Assembly: GCA_005223375.1 (NCBI GenBank)
Contig: RXOD01005280.1
Span: 1 to 14,943 of the forward strand
Direction: 5' to 3'
Length of the DNA stretch: 14,943 bases
DNA from: Amoebophrya sp. AT5.2
Taxonomy: Eukaryota; Sar; Dinophyceae; Syndiniales; Amoebophryaceae
Positions 1-9,383 of this stretch are shown piece by piece (within the stretch, counting starts at the first letter, position 1; the number at the start of each line of letters is the position of its first letter). The notes beneath the pieces were generated by a model. It did no database searches. It was given only the letters and a program-made list of their open reading frames with translations, and was not told where the DNA came from. A program made the translations under genes and the position numbers.

Positions 1-3000
1 ACCAGCTCGGCAACCGCAACCGCGACCCCCAGCGAGAAGCACGCCACCAATGTTTTCCTATGCTGTTCCTTGGCAAAATACAACAACGCAACAAGACCAA
101 TAGGTGGATACGACTACGAGCGAAATCAAAGTAGAACTCGAGCGAGATACAAGTAGAGAGCGAGTTGAATACAGGACCAAACCGGCTGCGCCTGGAGTGC
201 GACTCCATTTCCAACAGCACGAACTACGACGTACACTTACACAGCAACGGGCCTGCAACGTCTCGGCAACGTCTCAGACAACCCCGTAGAAAACACTTTG
301 TTTAGAGCCCCCCTTAAGTACCAGTTAAACGGATCTTTTGCTTCCTGTGCGCGCGAGTACGTAGCGGGGGTATACGCGCTCGACTGTTTCGCCGTGAATT
401 CGTTCGCCAGAAAGGTGTACTCGACGGAGTCTGAGTGAGGTTATCAGGGATTTCTTTCAAATTCCATATCGCCCTCTTCAGTCGGAGCATACCTGTACGC
501 GTAGTGCGTGCGATAAATCGCTCGCGTTCTGCTCGTTCAGTAAATTATTGAGTTCCTTTAAGTATGTACAGCGCGCTGCGGGGCTTAATTTGTCTAAGCG
601 AGCCCCGAAGGACAGCAAGCCGCGGTGAGACTGAAGAAGAGACAAGGCGAGTCTCGCCCCGACGCACCCCAGTTTTCAAATCTATGCCATTTCTTTGCGA
701 GCGCACGCAGCTGGCGAGCGAGCGCGCAACTTCTTTGCGAGTGCAATTCGCCAGCGCAATCTGCGAGCGCAATCTGCCAGCCGCGCAGGACGCAGCTACA
801 AACTGCGGGCGCAATTTCCAGGCGCGGTCTGCGCCCGTAATTTGCTGGCAAAGTCTACAAGTTTAGTGCAATTCGCAGGGGCAATCTGCAAGAGCAGCAC
901 GCAAGTGCAGCGCGCAAGTGCAATACGCGAGAAAAGTTTGCAAATCCTGGCGCAGTCTGCGGCTGCGATTAGTTTGCGCGCGCGGTCTGCGAGTGCATTT
1001 TGCAAGCGCAGCCCCAGTCTGCTTGCACTGCACGCAGGCGCAAGCTGCAGGCGCAATCTGCAAGCGCGTCCTACGTACAAGTGCCCACAGTTTGCAGGCG
1101 CAGTCTGCGCGTGCAGTTTGCAGGTGCAGCTTGCCATTGCAGTCCACGGGTGCAAGCACCTCGCAAGTGCAGTCTGCGCCTGCACTTCGCGCGGGCAGTT
1201 TGCAAGTTCAGTTTGCAAGCGCTGCCCAGCACTAGCTAGTAGCTAGCACGCGACCCGCCCGGCATTCGGGTCTCCACGCATCAGGGGACCAGCCACCCAA
1301 AGGCATCAAAAGACCAACCACCAACCGGAACCACCTGACCCATCCACCCCCTCCTTTTCTATCGTGCGCACGAAGAATTTTTGAGGTGCATTGGCCTGAT
1401 CACGTAAGACTAAATCGAGTAGTACCCGCCGTCGCCGTCCCAGTCGGCTCTTTTGGAGACAAAACGTAGACCTTGGAGGAGGAATCTGGACCACCCCAGA
1501 TGAAGTGGCCGTCGTGCACCGCTGCGCAGCGGTTTTCGAAGTTAGAGTGCGGAGTGTTGTATTCTCTACACCACCACCCGAGATGCGGTGCTTTGATCAG
1601 GAACGGCTGCTTCTCCCTTTCGGTTCTGTTTTCGTAGTTGTCCGTGACGAAGACCTTTCCGTGACCACAGTCTTCGATGGTGAACTCGTCGCCGAGGCCA
1701 AAGGAGGCGGGGAGGTCGTAATACTGGGGGGTGGTGTTGAGGGTGACTTCGTATTGCCCCGCGATTCTCGCGCAAGTGTTATTGCTACCATGCAGCCTGA
1801 CTTGTCTTACGCTGTATCCCTGCTCATGATCCGGAGTCGTGTCTGTGATGTTCTCGACCGACAGAGACGCAAAAACCTGGATAAGATTGCTCTGCAACAG
1901 TGTCGCCAATTCGCTGCCGTTGGCGCCCCCCGCGGGCCATGCCGCCTCCGCATCAGCATAGAGCGAAGCGTTAATAACGCTGATGGAGCCACTGATCTGA
2001 ACTTTTGCGATCCCCTCGGCAGCCATGCTGCCACCGCCACTCCCTCTCCCAGTTCTCAGCTGCGCGGCGCCACTCACAACCCGCGTCTGCAGGAAGGAAG
2101 CGCCCCCGACCTGCGTTTGTAGTGGTCGGTCCATCGAGATCGATGGAGATGGAGTATGGACTACAACTACCAACTTGATATTTGCCTTAAATCAATCTTG
2201 ATCTTGATCTTCAAATGGAATTTATAGAATACACGCTGTCCTCTACCTGTTGTTTCAGCCGCGTGTAATATATGTCGCGGCAGGCTTCTTGATTTGCGGG
2301 CTCCGAACCACGCGTACGTTAGCGATGAGTCAACACTTCAGGCACAGTCTAACCTTAAACGAAGTATAAGCTGCAGCCAAGCCCGGGTTTAATTAACGTT
2401 GCCTGAGCGCCGGCCTAAACCTTCATAGGCTTGTGCCTCGGACCAACTTAAGTTCGCGCAACATGCCGCAGCTGTTAAGTAGCAGAAAAACCGGAAGGGC
2501 CTACCATATATTTTTATAAGTACCGGCGACGCCTCGTCCAGCGTGTCCTCGTTCAGGTTGGAGATGGCGACTGAATCCATGGCGGCCACATTTATGCGAC
2601 ACGAGGACTCTGTTGGCAGCTCCACCGAGTCAAATGCATCGTAGAACCCTCCCGTCTGTTTCGCGGGAGGAGCAAACGCGCCGTCAGATTTCAGCACACA
2701 GCTGCTGGCGCCTTGGTTGTAGACGATTCCCACACACGCACTGTTTTGCGTGCAAAGTTGGACGCACTCCGGCAGGCTCGTGCGAGGCCTGCGATTGCCG
2801 GCAGCGTCCTCCTCGGTGCCGTTCAGAATGGCACTGTTCCCGGCAAGGCCGTAGTTGTCGAGAACATCGTAGGCCGTCCTCTCCTGGACGACGCAACCGG
2901 CCGCGTGCAGGGCGGGATACCGCGGCAAACTTCCGGTCGTTTCCTCGTAGATCTCGATCCCGCAAAACGCCAAGTAGAATTCTGGGGATAGACTGATGAG

Positions 3001-4309
3001 CATCATTCCGACGACCATTTTATCGACCGGCACGTACGTCCCGGATCCCGGTCCAGTATCGGACTTGATCTCGGGCAGGATCATGTCGCAGTTTTGCGAC
3101 GGATCTTCGGTGGACGGCTTGGAGCCATCGAAAGAAAAGCGCACGCACGCGTGGTCTAGCCGATCAGGCGCACCATTGTGGAGGTTCCACAAGCGGATCT
3201 GCGTGATTTTGTGTCTTCTTCTGTCCTTGAACCTCACATACCACCACCCGGGGCTGGTCCTCCCATGACGCGAGGACGTGCATGTGTTGTCTTCCTTAGA
3301 GGTTGAAAAAACCCAGGTCGTGCTTCAGGTCTAGGTTTATCCGTTAACGGTATCGGATCCCCGTCCTCGGATCACCCGTGGCGATGGCCGTCGCCCAGCG
3401 ATAGCCGGCTGCTGAGGGTCCATCAGGCCGCACCTATGTCCCTGTTCCGAATAAACCGACACCAACAGCAGGGCGCTCGCTGGCACTGGCTTCCTATGTG
3501 TGTGCGGTGTGCTGGGCGATGGGAACCACACACAAGGAAGCCGCAGCCTTGTCGGCGGGAGGCATACCATACGAACACGCCAGACTCAGATCTGCTGAAC
3601 CCCAACCTTGTTGATCCTAGTCCCTGAAGGGGAGAGCTACAGCAAGAAGAAGCACTCTCAGTCTCAGCAAACCTAAGCCTGAACCACCTAAGCCTGAATT
3701 TATTCAACTCTTAATTTCCGACCCCTCGCCCAGCCAGGTGTTAATATCGTCTTCCTCGTGCAACAGCGGCTTGGACCACGTCAATACGTTCGTGCCCACG
3801 TCATCCAGGGTCAACACTCCCCCGTTCTCCCACGGCCTCGGCCCGAACTCCTCCGCCAGGCAACGCCTCGTCGTGTTCAAGCCCTCCTCACCCCCGATTT
3901 TTACCTGAGATTCATACTCATTGCTCTTGAAACCGACGCTGTTTTGCGTTATTTTTTCTGCACCTTGCGCACCGATTCAGTCGCGTGGCCCTGGAAGGAT
4001 TTCTTGAGCCAAGATGGCTACCGTGATGTTGTTCAACTACTTCAAAAGGGATCGATTAAGACAAAGTACCGACGCCGTCAGCCCCTTCACGTCGTCTTCT
4101 TGAAAGTCCAAGTCCTCGTCCGCCTTCTCCGATAAATACGCTGCAAACGTTTTCGCTGCGGACTCCAGAAAGCCGTCCTTGGCGGTCAGCTCAGTTACAT
4201 CGACGGTGTCGGGGATCGTCATGGTCACTTCGATTTCACGGCGCAGCGCCTTCGCGTCGGGAACGACCGTGATGAAGAATGCGAACGCCGCACACACCGC
4301 CATAGCCAT
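1..4309 (-). CDS. Gene A, modular surface protein: galactose-binding, PAN-like, probable C-terminal anchor (partial at window edge)
   Basis: Proposed exons: 4309-4070, 3904-3723, 3322-2524, 2110-1426, 575-493, 419-322 and 57-1. All are GT-AG and in phase, giving about 714 residues so far. Exon 1 opens with a signal peptide, MAMAVCAAFAFFITVVPDAKA, then an alpha/beta module (EIEVTMTIPDTVDVTELT...VKGLTAS-VKIGGEEG). Exon 3 carries a galactose-binding (discoidin-like) fold: DNTCTSSRHGRTSPGWWYV, KITQIRLWNLHNG, YLAFCGIEIYEE. A PAN/apple-like segment follows (GCVVQERTAYD, ECVQLCTQNSACVGIVYNQG, SCVLKSDG). Exon 4 has a second alpha/beta module (KVQISGSISVINASLYAD...FASLSVENI), several N-glycosylation sequons and FIWGGPDSSSKVYVL. 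Exon 7 starts KTLVACFSLGVAVAVAEL, a possible membrane anchor. Surface adhesion or recognition is inferred. The gene runs off the left edge. Exons 5-7 rest on frame and phase alone. Confidence 0.7.
576..1425 (-). other. Gene A intron 4, repeat-filled
   Basis: The largest intron of the window (850 nt) starts GTACTACT at 1425 and ends CCCCGCAG at 576, phase 1. Most of it is the 12-bp degenerate repeat. The donor is identical over seven bases to those of CFAP206 introns 3 and 8. If exon 5 of gene A is wrong, the alternative is read-through to a TGA at 1402-1400, ending the protein 8 residues later. Confidence 0.55.
690..1228. repeat. Degenerate ~12-bp tandem repeat (GCGCAATCTGCA-like)
   Basis: About 540 bp of diverged units close to GCGCAATCTGCA (variants GTGCAGTCTGCG, GCGCAAGCTGCA, GTGCAGTTTGCA). 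The period is about 12 with indels. Because 12 is a multiple of 3 and the unit lacks stops, long open frames appear on both strands, up to 183 codons on plus and 140 on minus, with a monotonous A/Q/C/S/R composition. These are best read as a by-product of the repeat. The block lies within gene A intron 4. Confidence 0.85.
3671..3700. repeat. 15-bp tandem duplication in gene A intron 2
   Basis: ACCTAAGCCTGAACC at 3671-3685 is followed directly by ACCTAAGCCTGAATT. It lies near the donor end of the 400-nt intron 3722-3323. A related sequence on the opposite strand, TTCAGGTCTAGGT at 3324-3336, lies at the acceptor end, so the pair forms a loose subterminal inverted repeat (11 of 15 positions). 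Confidence 0.65.
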
Positions 4310-4995
4310 CGGCGTACTCCTGCAGCTACTGGCTCGTCTGACTGCTGGCCTGCGCACTAATGAAATGTGTAGAAAGCCGTAGACTTGGCACTTGCCGGAG
4401 CAGCCCCGCCCTAGAGAAGCGACGGGGGAGGGAGCGGGGGCCACAAGTGACCGAAACCGCGCACGCACGTAGAAGGAGCACAAGGGGCCGCCCCTCACCA
4501 CCTTCGTACCCCATAGACATTGCTACGACAAAGAACTACTTTTGTGCGTGACTGTGAGTGTGGGGCTCCGCGTCCTATAATAAATTAAACTACAGGCGAC
4601 AGGATCACTTCCCGTGTTGCTGCTGTCTTGAATCGCATGGAGAGTTTTTTTGTTTTGGTATCTCCGCCGTTCTCGCTGCGCTGCGCAGGCCTGCTTCGTG
4701 TTCGTACTAAAATTTTATATACCTCTTTGCAGGTCTTTGCTTCCCACCATCAAGTCTAAGCCGCCAGCGCGGCTGCAACTTCTACTTCGGCCCAGAACAT
4801 GTGCCTACAGCGATTCCTATCGTCATGGTCTGAGTCCGAGCCCCCTTCCCGTCCCCCACGACGGAGCCCAACTACATCCTAAATTCATGTACCAGTTGTC
4901 GCCCCGACGTGCCAGCAGCTACCTATGGGCTGCCATCACTCATAGGCAACCAGGTGGAGGTCACGCGGCCAAAGTATTCCGGGCTGCGGTGGTAC
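4310..4995. other. Gap between gene B and gene A
   Basis: This should contain the missing 3' exons of gene B and the promoter and 5' UTR of gene A. On the minus strand a frame from about 4869 to a TAG near 4760 reads ...GSDSDHDDRNRCRHMFWAEVEV and is a weak candidate for a terminal exon. Another frame, about 5055-4935 (ADYYEGADYVRTPYHRSPEY...), overlaps exon 3 of gene B in a different register and is also protein-like. An AT-rich patch at 4573-4590 could belong to a 3' end or a promoter. None of these is firm. Confidence 0.35.
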
Positions 4996-7441
4996 GGCGT
5001 TCGCACGTAGTCGGCCCCTTCGTAGTAGTCGGCTTGCGGGGCTCGCACCCTCGCAGGGATAGCGGTTGTCCCTCATTGCGGCACTGTAGTTGAGGGGTCC
5101 CCACGTAGCCGTGGGCACAAGACAGGAGGCCGCTGCTCCACCAGCCTTGTCCAGGTAAAGACCTCCTATCCGACAGTAAAGCCACTTGGCCGTCAACGAT
5201 GTACCCATCGTCGTGGTCCGGCGCTTCGCATGGGGGGGTCGTGGTCTCTACGAGCACGCACGAGGTTAGAGGGGAAGTTCGCTGGAGGAGAACGAGAAAT
5301 GACCGCCCACCAAAAGAGGTCCGATGAAACAGGAACGAACGACGATCTTCTAGCCCATGTGTTCCATGTTGCCCCTCCGCCGCTCAGAACTCATCCAAGA
5401 GTCTTGCCTAGATCAACAGGCATCGAATCACAAACACTCACCACCTACCTGGTTTGTGTTTTTCTTTCTGAATCTGTATCTGAGCGTACAACTACTTTAC
5501 TGCACTTCTCGACGTCGACGAGCCCAGCGCTTTCGTTTCACGCCTACAAACGAGCGCCGCTGCCGCTTGCTCTTGGTCTTGCTCCTGTCCCTGTCAGCGT
5601 ATCTACTACGGACTGTGGGGCCAGCGATCGGGTCGATCAGGCCCGTAGAGAAGTAGAGCCACGAAAAACCCTTCATTTTTGTCCTTCGTCATTCTCCATC
5701 TACACCAAGCAATGGGTCAACTCCTCGGTAGGACGTGCCAGTGACCATTATCTTCTTGTGGGTATTCCACCGCATTATGACACTCGTGCGGATCGTCCGG
5801 ATTTCCCTGCCTGCAGCAGGCGCCCCCGGAGCCTGCCGTACTGTTACACTTGTCGCAGTACCCGCGTGCGGGTGAGTCGGGACCGTTATATGTGGTACCC
5901 CCGCACGTCCCCCAGCACTCGTGTGGGTCTGGGCCACATCCCTCGCACTTGGGCACCTCGGACAGGGTGTAGGCGGTTGATGTGCCCTCGACTCGAACCT
6001 CGGTGAGGCCCGCCGTGCGAATTTGGCCCGTGTCGTTGGCAGTGTCAGTGACGCCCGGAAGCTCGATCGTCACGTATCGCCCCCGCTTGTCGTTGCAGTT
6101 AACCTCAGCAGTACCGACTTCAGCAGCGGACGATTCCGCAGCGAAGCGATCGAGACAGTTCGCCGCATCGTCACACTGGATCGTCTCACACACCTCATCC
6201 GCGGCCGGCTCCGGGCAAATGGACCCCACCGCATTGCCCGACCACCGTCCATCGGCGAGTTCTACCGACGTATCTGCTCTGTTCCGCGCCGAGTTCCCCA
6301 CCAGAACGCGCACCCCGCCCGGTCTTCCCCCCGTCATATCGGTCCCGTTCCACCTTACGTGGCTGCGGAGCGGCCCGGCCATCGGCTCGACGAACAACAA
6401 GCGCCGCATCCACGCAAACCTTGTATCCGCGGCGAAGTCCAGATGCGGGATGGTAGCGCTCAGTTTCACCTTGTCCACTTTCTTCGTGGCGCCCAGGTCC
6501 AGTTGCCACCAAGGACACTTCTGTCCTACGCCATTCGAGTCAGCCACGACTGGCACCGCATCTGAGGTGTGTGCCAATGATGTGATGTTGCCGTCAATCA
6601 AGTTTTCGGCCCGAAACCCGCCATACTCGCTGGATGCTGTGGCGCGAATCGGAGCAAGTCCATGATCCGCAGTGGTGGCCGTCGTCGTCGTCGTCTGGGT
6701 AGTGTTTGTTAGTGCTGATAGATTCGAAACTAAGTCTGAGACTAACCTCCACGCATATAAATACGTATGTAGATGTACATTCATTCACTCACTCATTCAT
6801 ATGCATCTACTAACAAATCTAAATCTGTATGTTCCTATGACATGATGTACCTGCGGGGGTGGGGCGGTTGTAGGCGGGGCGGTTGTAGGATGGACGTAGC
6901 CGTCCATGGGGTCCTTTCCCCTTCCCAACGACATCACCGAACTCTGTTTTATGTCGGAGGTGGAAACGCTCTGATTCGAGACTACCCGATCTGGCGGCCC
7001 TCGTCTGGTGGCCCTCGTCTGCCCGAAGTTGGAGTTTGAATTCTTGATCACCACGCGCTCCTCCTGCGCCGCCGTTCCTGCCCGTAGTCCTGTCTCCGGT
7101 TCGTCTGAAAGTGGGGGAATTTCGTCTGCGGCAAAGGCTCGTGCTCGTCTAGAAGACCTAGCGGCCCACCTCGTCTTGGGGGTGTTTTTAGAGCGGTCCC
7201 TTTTTTCCAGCCCCTTCGGCTCATCTTGCACAGTGTCGCTTTCCTCGGTTTCCACTTCCAGCGACGGCGGGGGCTTCATCGCGGACCACAGCGTGGCTTC
7301 GGGATCGACGACCGTCGCTGTTCTGGCGCGTTCATCTCGCAGGCGGCGGTCCGTTGAGTGCGTTTTTCCGAGCAGCAGGCTGAACAGACTGCACCAGCCG
7401 GCTGAAAGGATTACGCGGGTGGGCCTTCTTGTTCGCATCAT
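4996..7441 (-). CDS. Gene B, secreted modular protein: F5/8-type C, Cys-rich, sushi-like (3' end open)
   Basis: Exon 1 (7441-6851, 197 codons) begins MMRTRRPTR, followed by a hydrophobic core VILSAGWCSLFSLLLG typical of a signal peptide, then a long polar region ending in a TTAPPTTAPPPQ linker. It splices at GTACATC, in phase, to exon 2 (6694-5735). Exon 2 starts with a Thr-rich linker and carries an F5/8-type C (discoidin) domain: ATASSEYGGFRAENLIDG, CPWWQLDLGATKKVDKVKL, RGRYVTIELPG. A Cys-rich segment follows (CEGCGPDPHECWGTCGG, YCDKCN, GGACCRQGNPDDPHEC, HWH). Exon 3 (about 5281-4996) has CEAPDHDDGYIVDG...LLSCAHGYVG...CRNEGQPLSLRGCE, like a sushi/CCP module, then KPTTTKGPTTC. F5/8C domains usually bind glycans or phospholipids, so an adhesion or recognition role is likely. 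The exon 2-3 junction (GT 5734, AG 5282) is tentative. GTACCACC at 4995 probably starts another intron, so the C-terminus is not located. Confidence 0.72.
6695..6850 (-). other. Gene B intron 1 with TCAT/TCAC microsatellite
   Basis: A 156-nt GT-AG intron (GTACATC ... TACCCAG), phase 0, separates the Pro/Thr-rich linker from the F5/8C exon. Near its middle, on the plus strand at 6777-6801, is a short run of ATTC/ACTC tetranucleotides. It joins two halves of one low-complexity Thr/Pro linker, a typical place for domain-shuffling introns. Confidence 0.75.
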
Positions 7442-8352
7442 CGCCGCCAATTTGGATTCGATTCGATACCAAAGCGAACCGACGAAGTCTCTCCTTTAGT
7501 GCCGTAGCCGCAACCGTTGAACACGATCACGAACACGAAGCGGACCGATGCTAGCCCTACTTCTTGCTGTTGCCATCGATTTTTGCCAGTGGTTTTTGCG
7601 CACGGTTTTGGTCGCTCCTCGTCGCGCATCTCATGCACTCACTCACTTCCTGCCACGTGGATGGATGGACTTACCGCCCGGGGCTGCCGCGTTTTGGTCA
7701 TTCGTTTTGCGAGGCTTCGCCTTCGAGTTCGCACCTTCCCCCCATAATAAAGCGTGCTTCTCGGGAGAAGAGTGGCCATCGACCTTCCCCCAACCCTCCT
7801 CTTTGCAGGTTGTATTTTTCAAGGCCAAAGGGACCAGTGCTTCTGCTTTTTCTTTTCGCTGGGCTCGGCCTGCTAGTAGTCGTTGTCATCGTATACCGAG
7901 CGTGTTTCCGGAATGGGCACAGCCACCATTTTGTGCACATCTACGGCACGGGCTCTGAATCATGCCTCTTTGGCAAAGTAAGAATCTTCCGCAGGTAGTT
8001 TTTCATGATCCCTACCATAGTTAAATAAAGGGACTTCATCTATGAGAGTGAGGCACTTGAAGATCAGCACCATGACACTTGAAGTTGAACTCGACAACAC
8101 CTCCCTCCCGCAGTAGATAAAGATATAAAAGCCGCCACAAATTTTATAGTACAATTCGATTGCAATCGAAGAGCTAGTCGTACGTCCGGTCTGGGGCCTT
8201 TCGCACCGCTGCCAAAACGCGTGGCCGCGAGTCTCTCGATTGATTCTTTCGATCGATCACATGGTTGTTTTCCATCGCTGCGGACCAGGAGTTGGAATGG
8301 GAATCGGAATGCTCCTCGGAAGTGAATGGTATCGAAGAAGATGCATACTTCG
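7442..8352. other. Stretch without a confident gene, upstream of gene B
   Basis: Between gene D and the gene B start I find no exon on the minus strand supported by both splice sites and a protein-like frame. It should hold the gene B promoter and 5' UTR and possibly the 3' end of gene D. The one coding-like piece is on the plus strand at 7810-7977. Confidence 0.4.
7810..7977 (+). CDS. Possible plus-strand exon with a transmembrane helix
   Basis: After a pyrimidine-rich stretch ending CTTTGCAG at 7808, a plus-strand frame encodes LYFSRPKGPVLLLFLFAG followed by a continuing hydrophobic run, LLVVVVIVY, then a basic stop-transfer RACFRNG and about 25 polar residues. It ends at a good donor, AAA then GTAAGAATC, at 7978. 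The topology suits a single-pass membrane protein. Against it, every other gene here is on the minus strand, no flanking plus-strand exon is evident, and T-rich DNA easily encodes hydrophobic residues. Treat as a candidate only. Confidence 0.2.
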
Positions 8353-8411
8353 TCTGAAAAGGGGCGAACGTCGAAAAACGTGCAATCAATCGATGTGCGC
8401 CCCGTTTCAGA
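8353..8411. repeat. Long imperfect hairpin
   Basis: The arms at 8353-8374 (starting TCTGAAAAGGGGCGAACG) and 8390-8411 (the complement of TCTGAAACGGGGCGCACA...) pair at 19 of 22 positions around a 15-nt loop. It lies just downstream of gene D's open frame on the minus strand. It could be a small foldback element, a structured intron or a 3' UTR stem. It does not look like a bacterial terminator, because no U-tract follows. Confidence 0.65.
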
Positions 8412-8418
8412 CACAGCC

Positions 8419-8907
8419 TCATTTCGTCTGCGCAGCCGTTTCGTGCTTAGGGCTCGCGATATCCTGCGTCACCACGTACGGTACCTCGCCCCCAATCTCC
8501 ATTTTGTAGGTGGAACCTGTGGTCAACGGGGCGGATATTATACTCCCGCCCTCCGAGTTGGTAAGCGTGCCACTTCTAGCCACCCCGAGCAAGGGAGACG
8601 AGACCGAAAACCTTTGTGCTTTCATGCGACAAAACGGTTGACCACAGAGCAGAAAAAGAAAAGCGTCGTGAACTACTTTTTTAATCCCAATCCCATCGCA
8701 TGTTGAGCATGAAATATTTATACCATAGAAGGGATGTTCCTCGGGGTTCATCTGCCTGGTGCCAACCCAGGGGTAGATCACGTTGCTGGAACTCGGCATA
8801 CCCCCGAAGTATTTGTACTTGTCACGCGGCGGGCAGTGGCTCGCTGTTGTTGTTTTCTGAGTATCAAAATGAGCAAATATCCAATCAAACCGGTCACTAG
8901 AAAACAT
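8419..8907 (-). CDS. Gene D, partial extracellular-type protein with GG-x-x-SSS motif
   Basis: An open frame contains a Thr-rich start (KTTTASHC) following an acceptor-like CTCAG at 8861-8857, then KYKYFGGMPSSSNVIYPWVG. It later has SGTLTNSEGGSIISAPLTTGS and a strand-like YKMEIGGEVPYVV. The GG-x-x-SSS-x-V run resembles FIWGGPDSSSKVYVL of gene A, so the two are probably related modules. The middle of the frame (about 8755-8576, 180 nt) is Cys/Phe-rich and could be an in-frame intron: GC at 8755 and AG at 8576 join in phase. The 3' end is unclear; GTACCG after the IGGE codons (about 8485) looks like the donor motif used elsewhere here. The ATG at 8907 need not be the true start. No function can be assigned beyond probable secretion or surface display. 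Confidence 0.4.
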   Translation of the reverse strand: MFSSDRFDWIFAHFDTQKTTTASHCPPRDKYKYFGGMPSSSNVIYPWVGTRQMNPEEHPFYGINISCSTCDGIGIKKVVHDAFLFLLCGQPFCRMKAQRFSVSSPLLGVARSGTLTNSEGGSIISAPLTTGSTYKMEIGGEVPYVVTQDIASPKHETAAQTK

Positions 8908-8934
8908 TTTCTATTTAACTTTAAGTGGCTGAAC

Positions 8935-9103
8935 CTATAAACAGTCGAGTAGACCTTTCACTTCGCTTTGGCGTTGCACGACTTTTCCGATCCGATCCAT
9001 GGTCGCGTCCCAATTGTTGTCATTCAGGTCCTGTTGCGTGATCGGAAGATGCCTCGTCGGCTCGAGCCGCTTGAAGGCCCCCGCTTTGCGGACGCGCAGG
9101 TTT
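8935..9103 (-). CDS. Small unrecognised protein, C-terminal exon-like segment
   Basis: After an acceptor-like GTAAAG at 9109-9104, a frame runs to a TAG stop at 8937-8935. It encodes about 55 residues: NLRVRKAGAFKRLEP..., then LNDNNWDATMDRIGKVVQRQ and a short tail ending LLDCL. The composition is charged and helix-prone, as in small coiled-coil or structural proteins, with no signal peptide or membrane segment. It has no ATG at a sensible place, so it must be the 3' exon of something. The best partner is 9502-9384, which would give a protein of about 96 residues. I cannot name the family. Confidence 0.4.
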
Positions 9104-9383
9104 CTTTACAGCGACCGAGAACATACTCATACTCGTACTCAGCTCGCTACGAGAGCCGCATCAACTCGGTCTCGTCTGCTCGTACTCGTTCTCTACCTCA
9201 TCGTGTCACGGGCAAACAGTACTTCTACATAGAGGGTCAGCAGTGCCCCGTCCGCGGTCGAGACCAACAAGACATAGACAAACGCAAACGCAAACCAGAC
9301 CCCAGCACACAGGACGATGACGAAGCAAGACGATCAGCTACTAGCGATGAGATGAGTTTCAAGAGAAGTAGCTCGACCCTTAG

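Noticed and set aside
695..1246. Plus-strand open frame of 183 codons (and a 140-codon minus frame over the same block)
   Set aside because: Produced by the stop-free 12-bp repeat; monotonous composition and open in several frames on both strands.
1505..2122. Plus-strand open frame of 205 codons
   Set aside because: Antisense shadow of gene A exon 4, which has splice sites in phase and domain-like content on the minus strand.
3423..3707. Minus-strand open frame of 94 codons between gene A exons 2 and 3
   Set aside because: Falls inside a 400-nt intron whose flanking exons join in phase; composition is not domain-like.
4310..4501. Upstream extension of gene A to a start at 4501
   Set aside because: It would bury the signal peptide about 64 residues inside an Arg/Ser/Pro-rich lead; ATG at 4309 gives a normal secretory N-terminus.
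5985..6010. TCGAACC-like tRNA T-loop word
   Set aside because: No acceptor stem or anticodon arm around it, and it lies within the coding frame of gene B exon 2.
5982..6665. Plus-strand open frame of 227 codons
   Set aside because: Antisense to the F5/8-type C exon of gene B, whose minus-strand protein is clearly recognisable.
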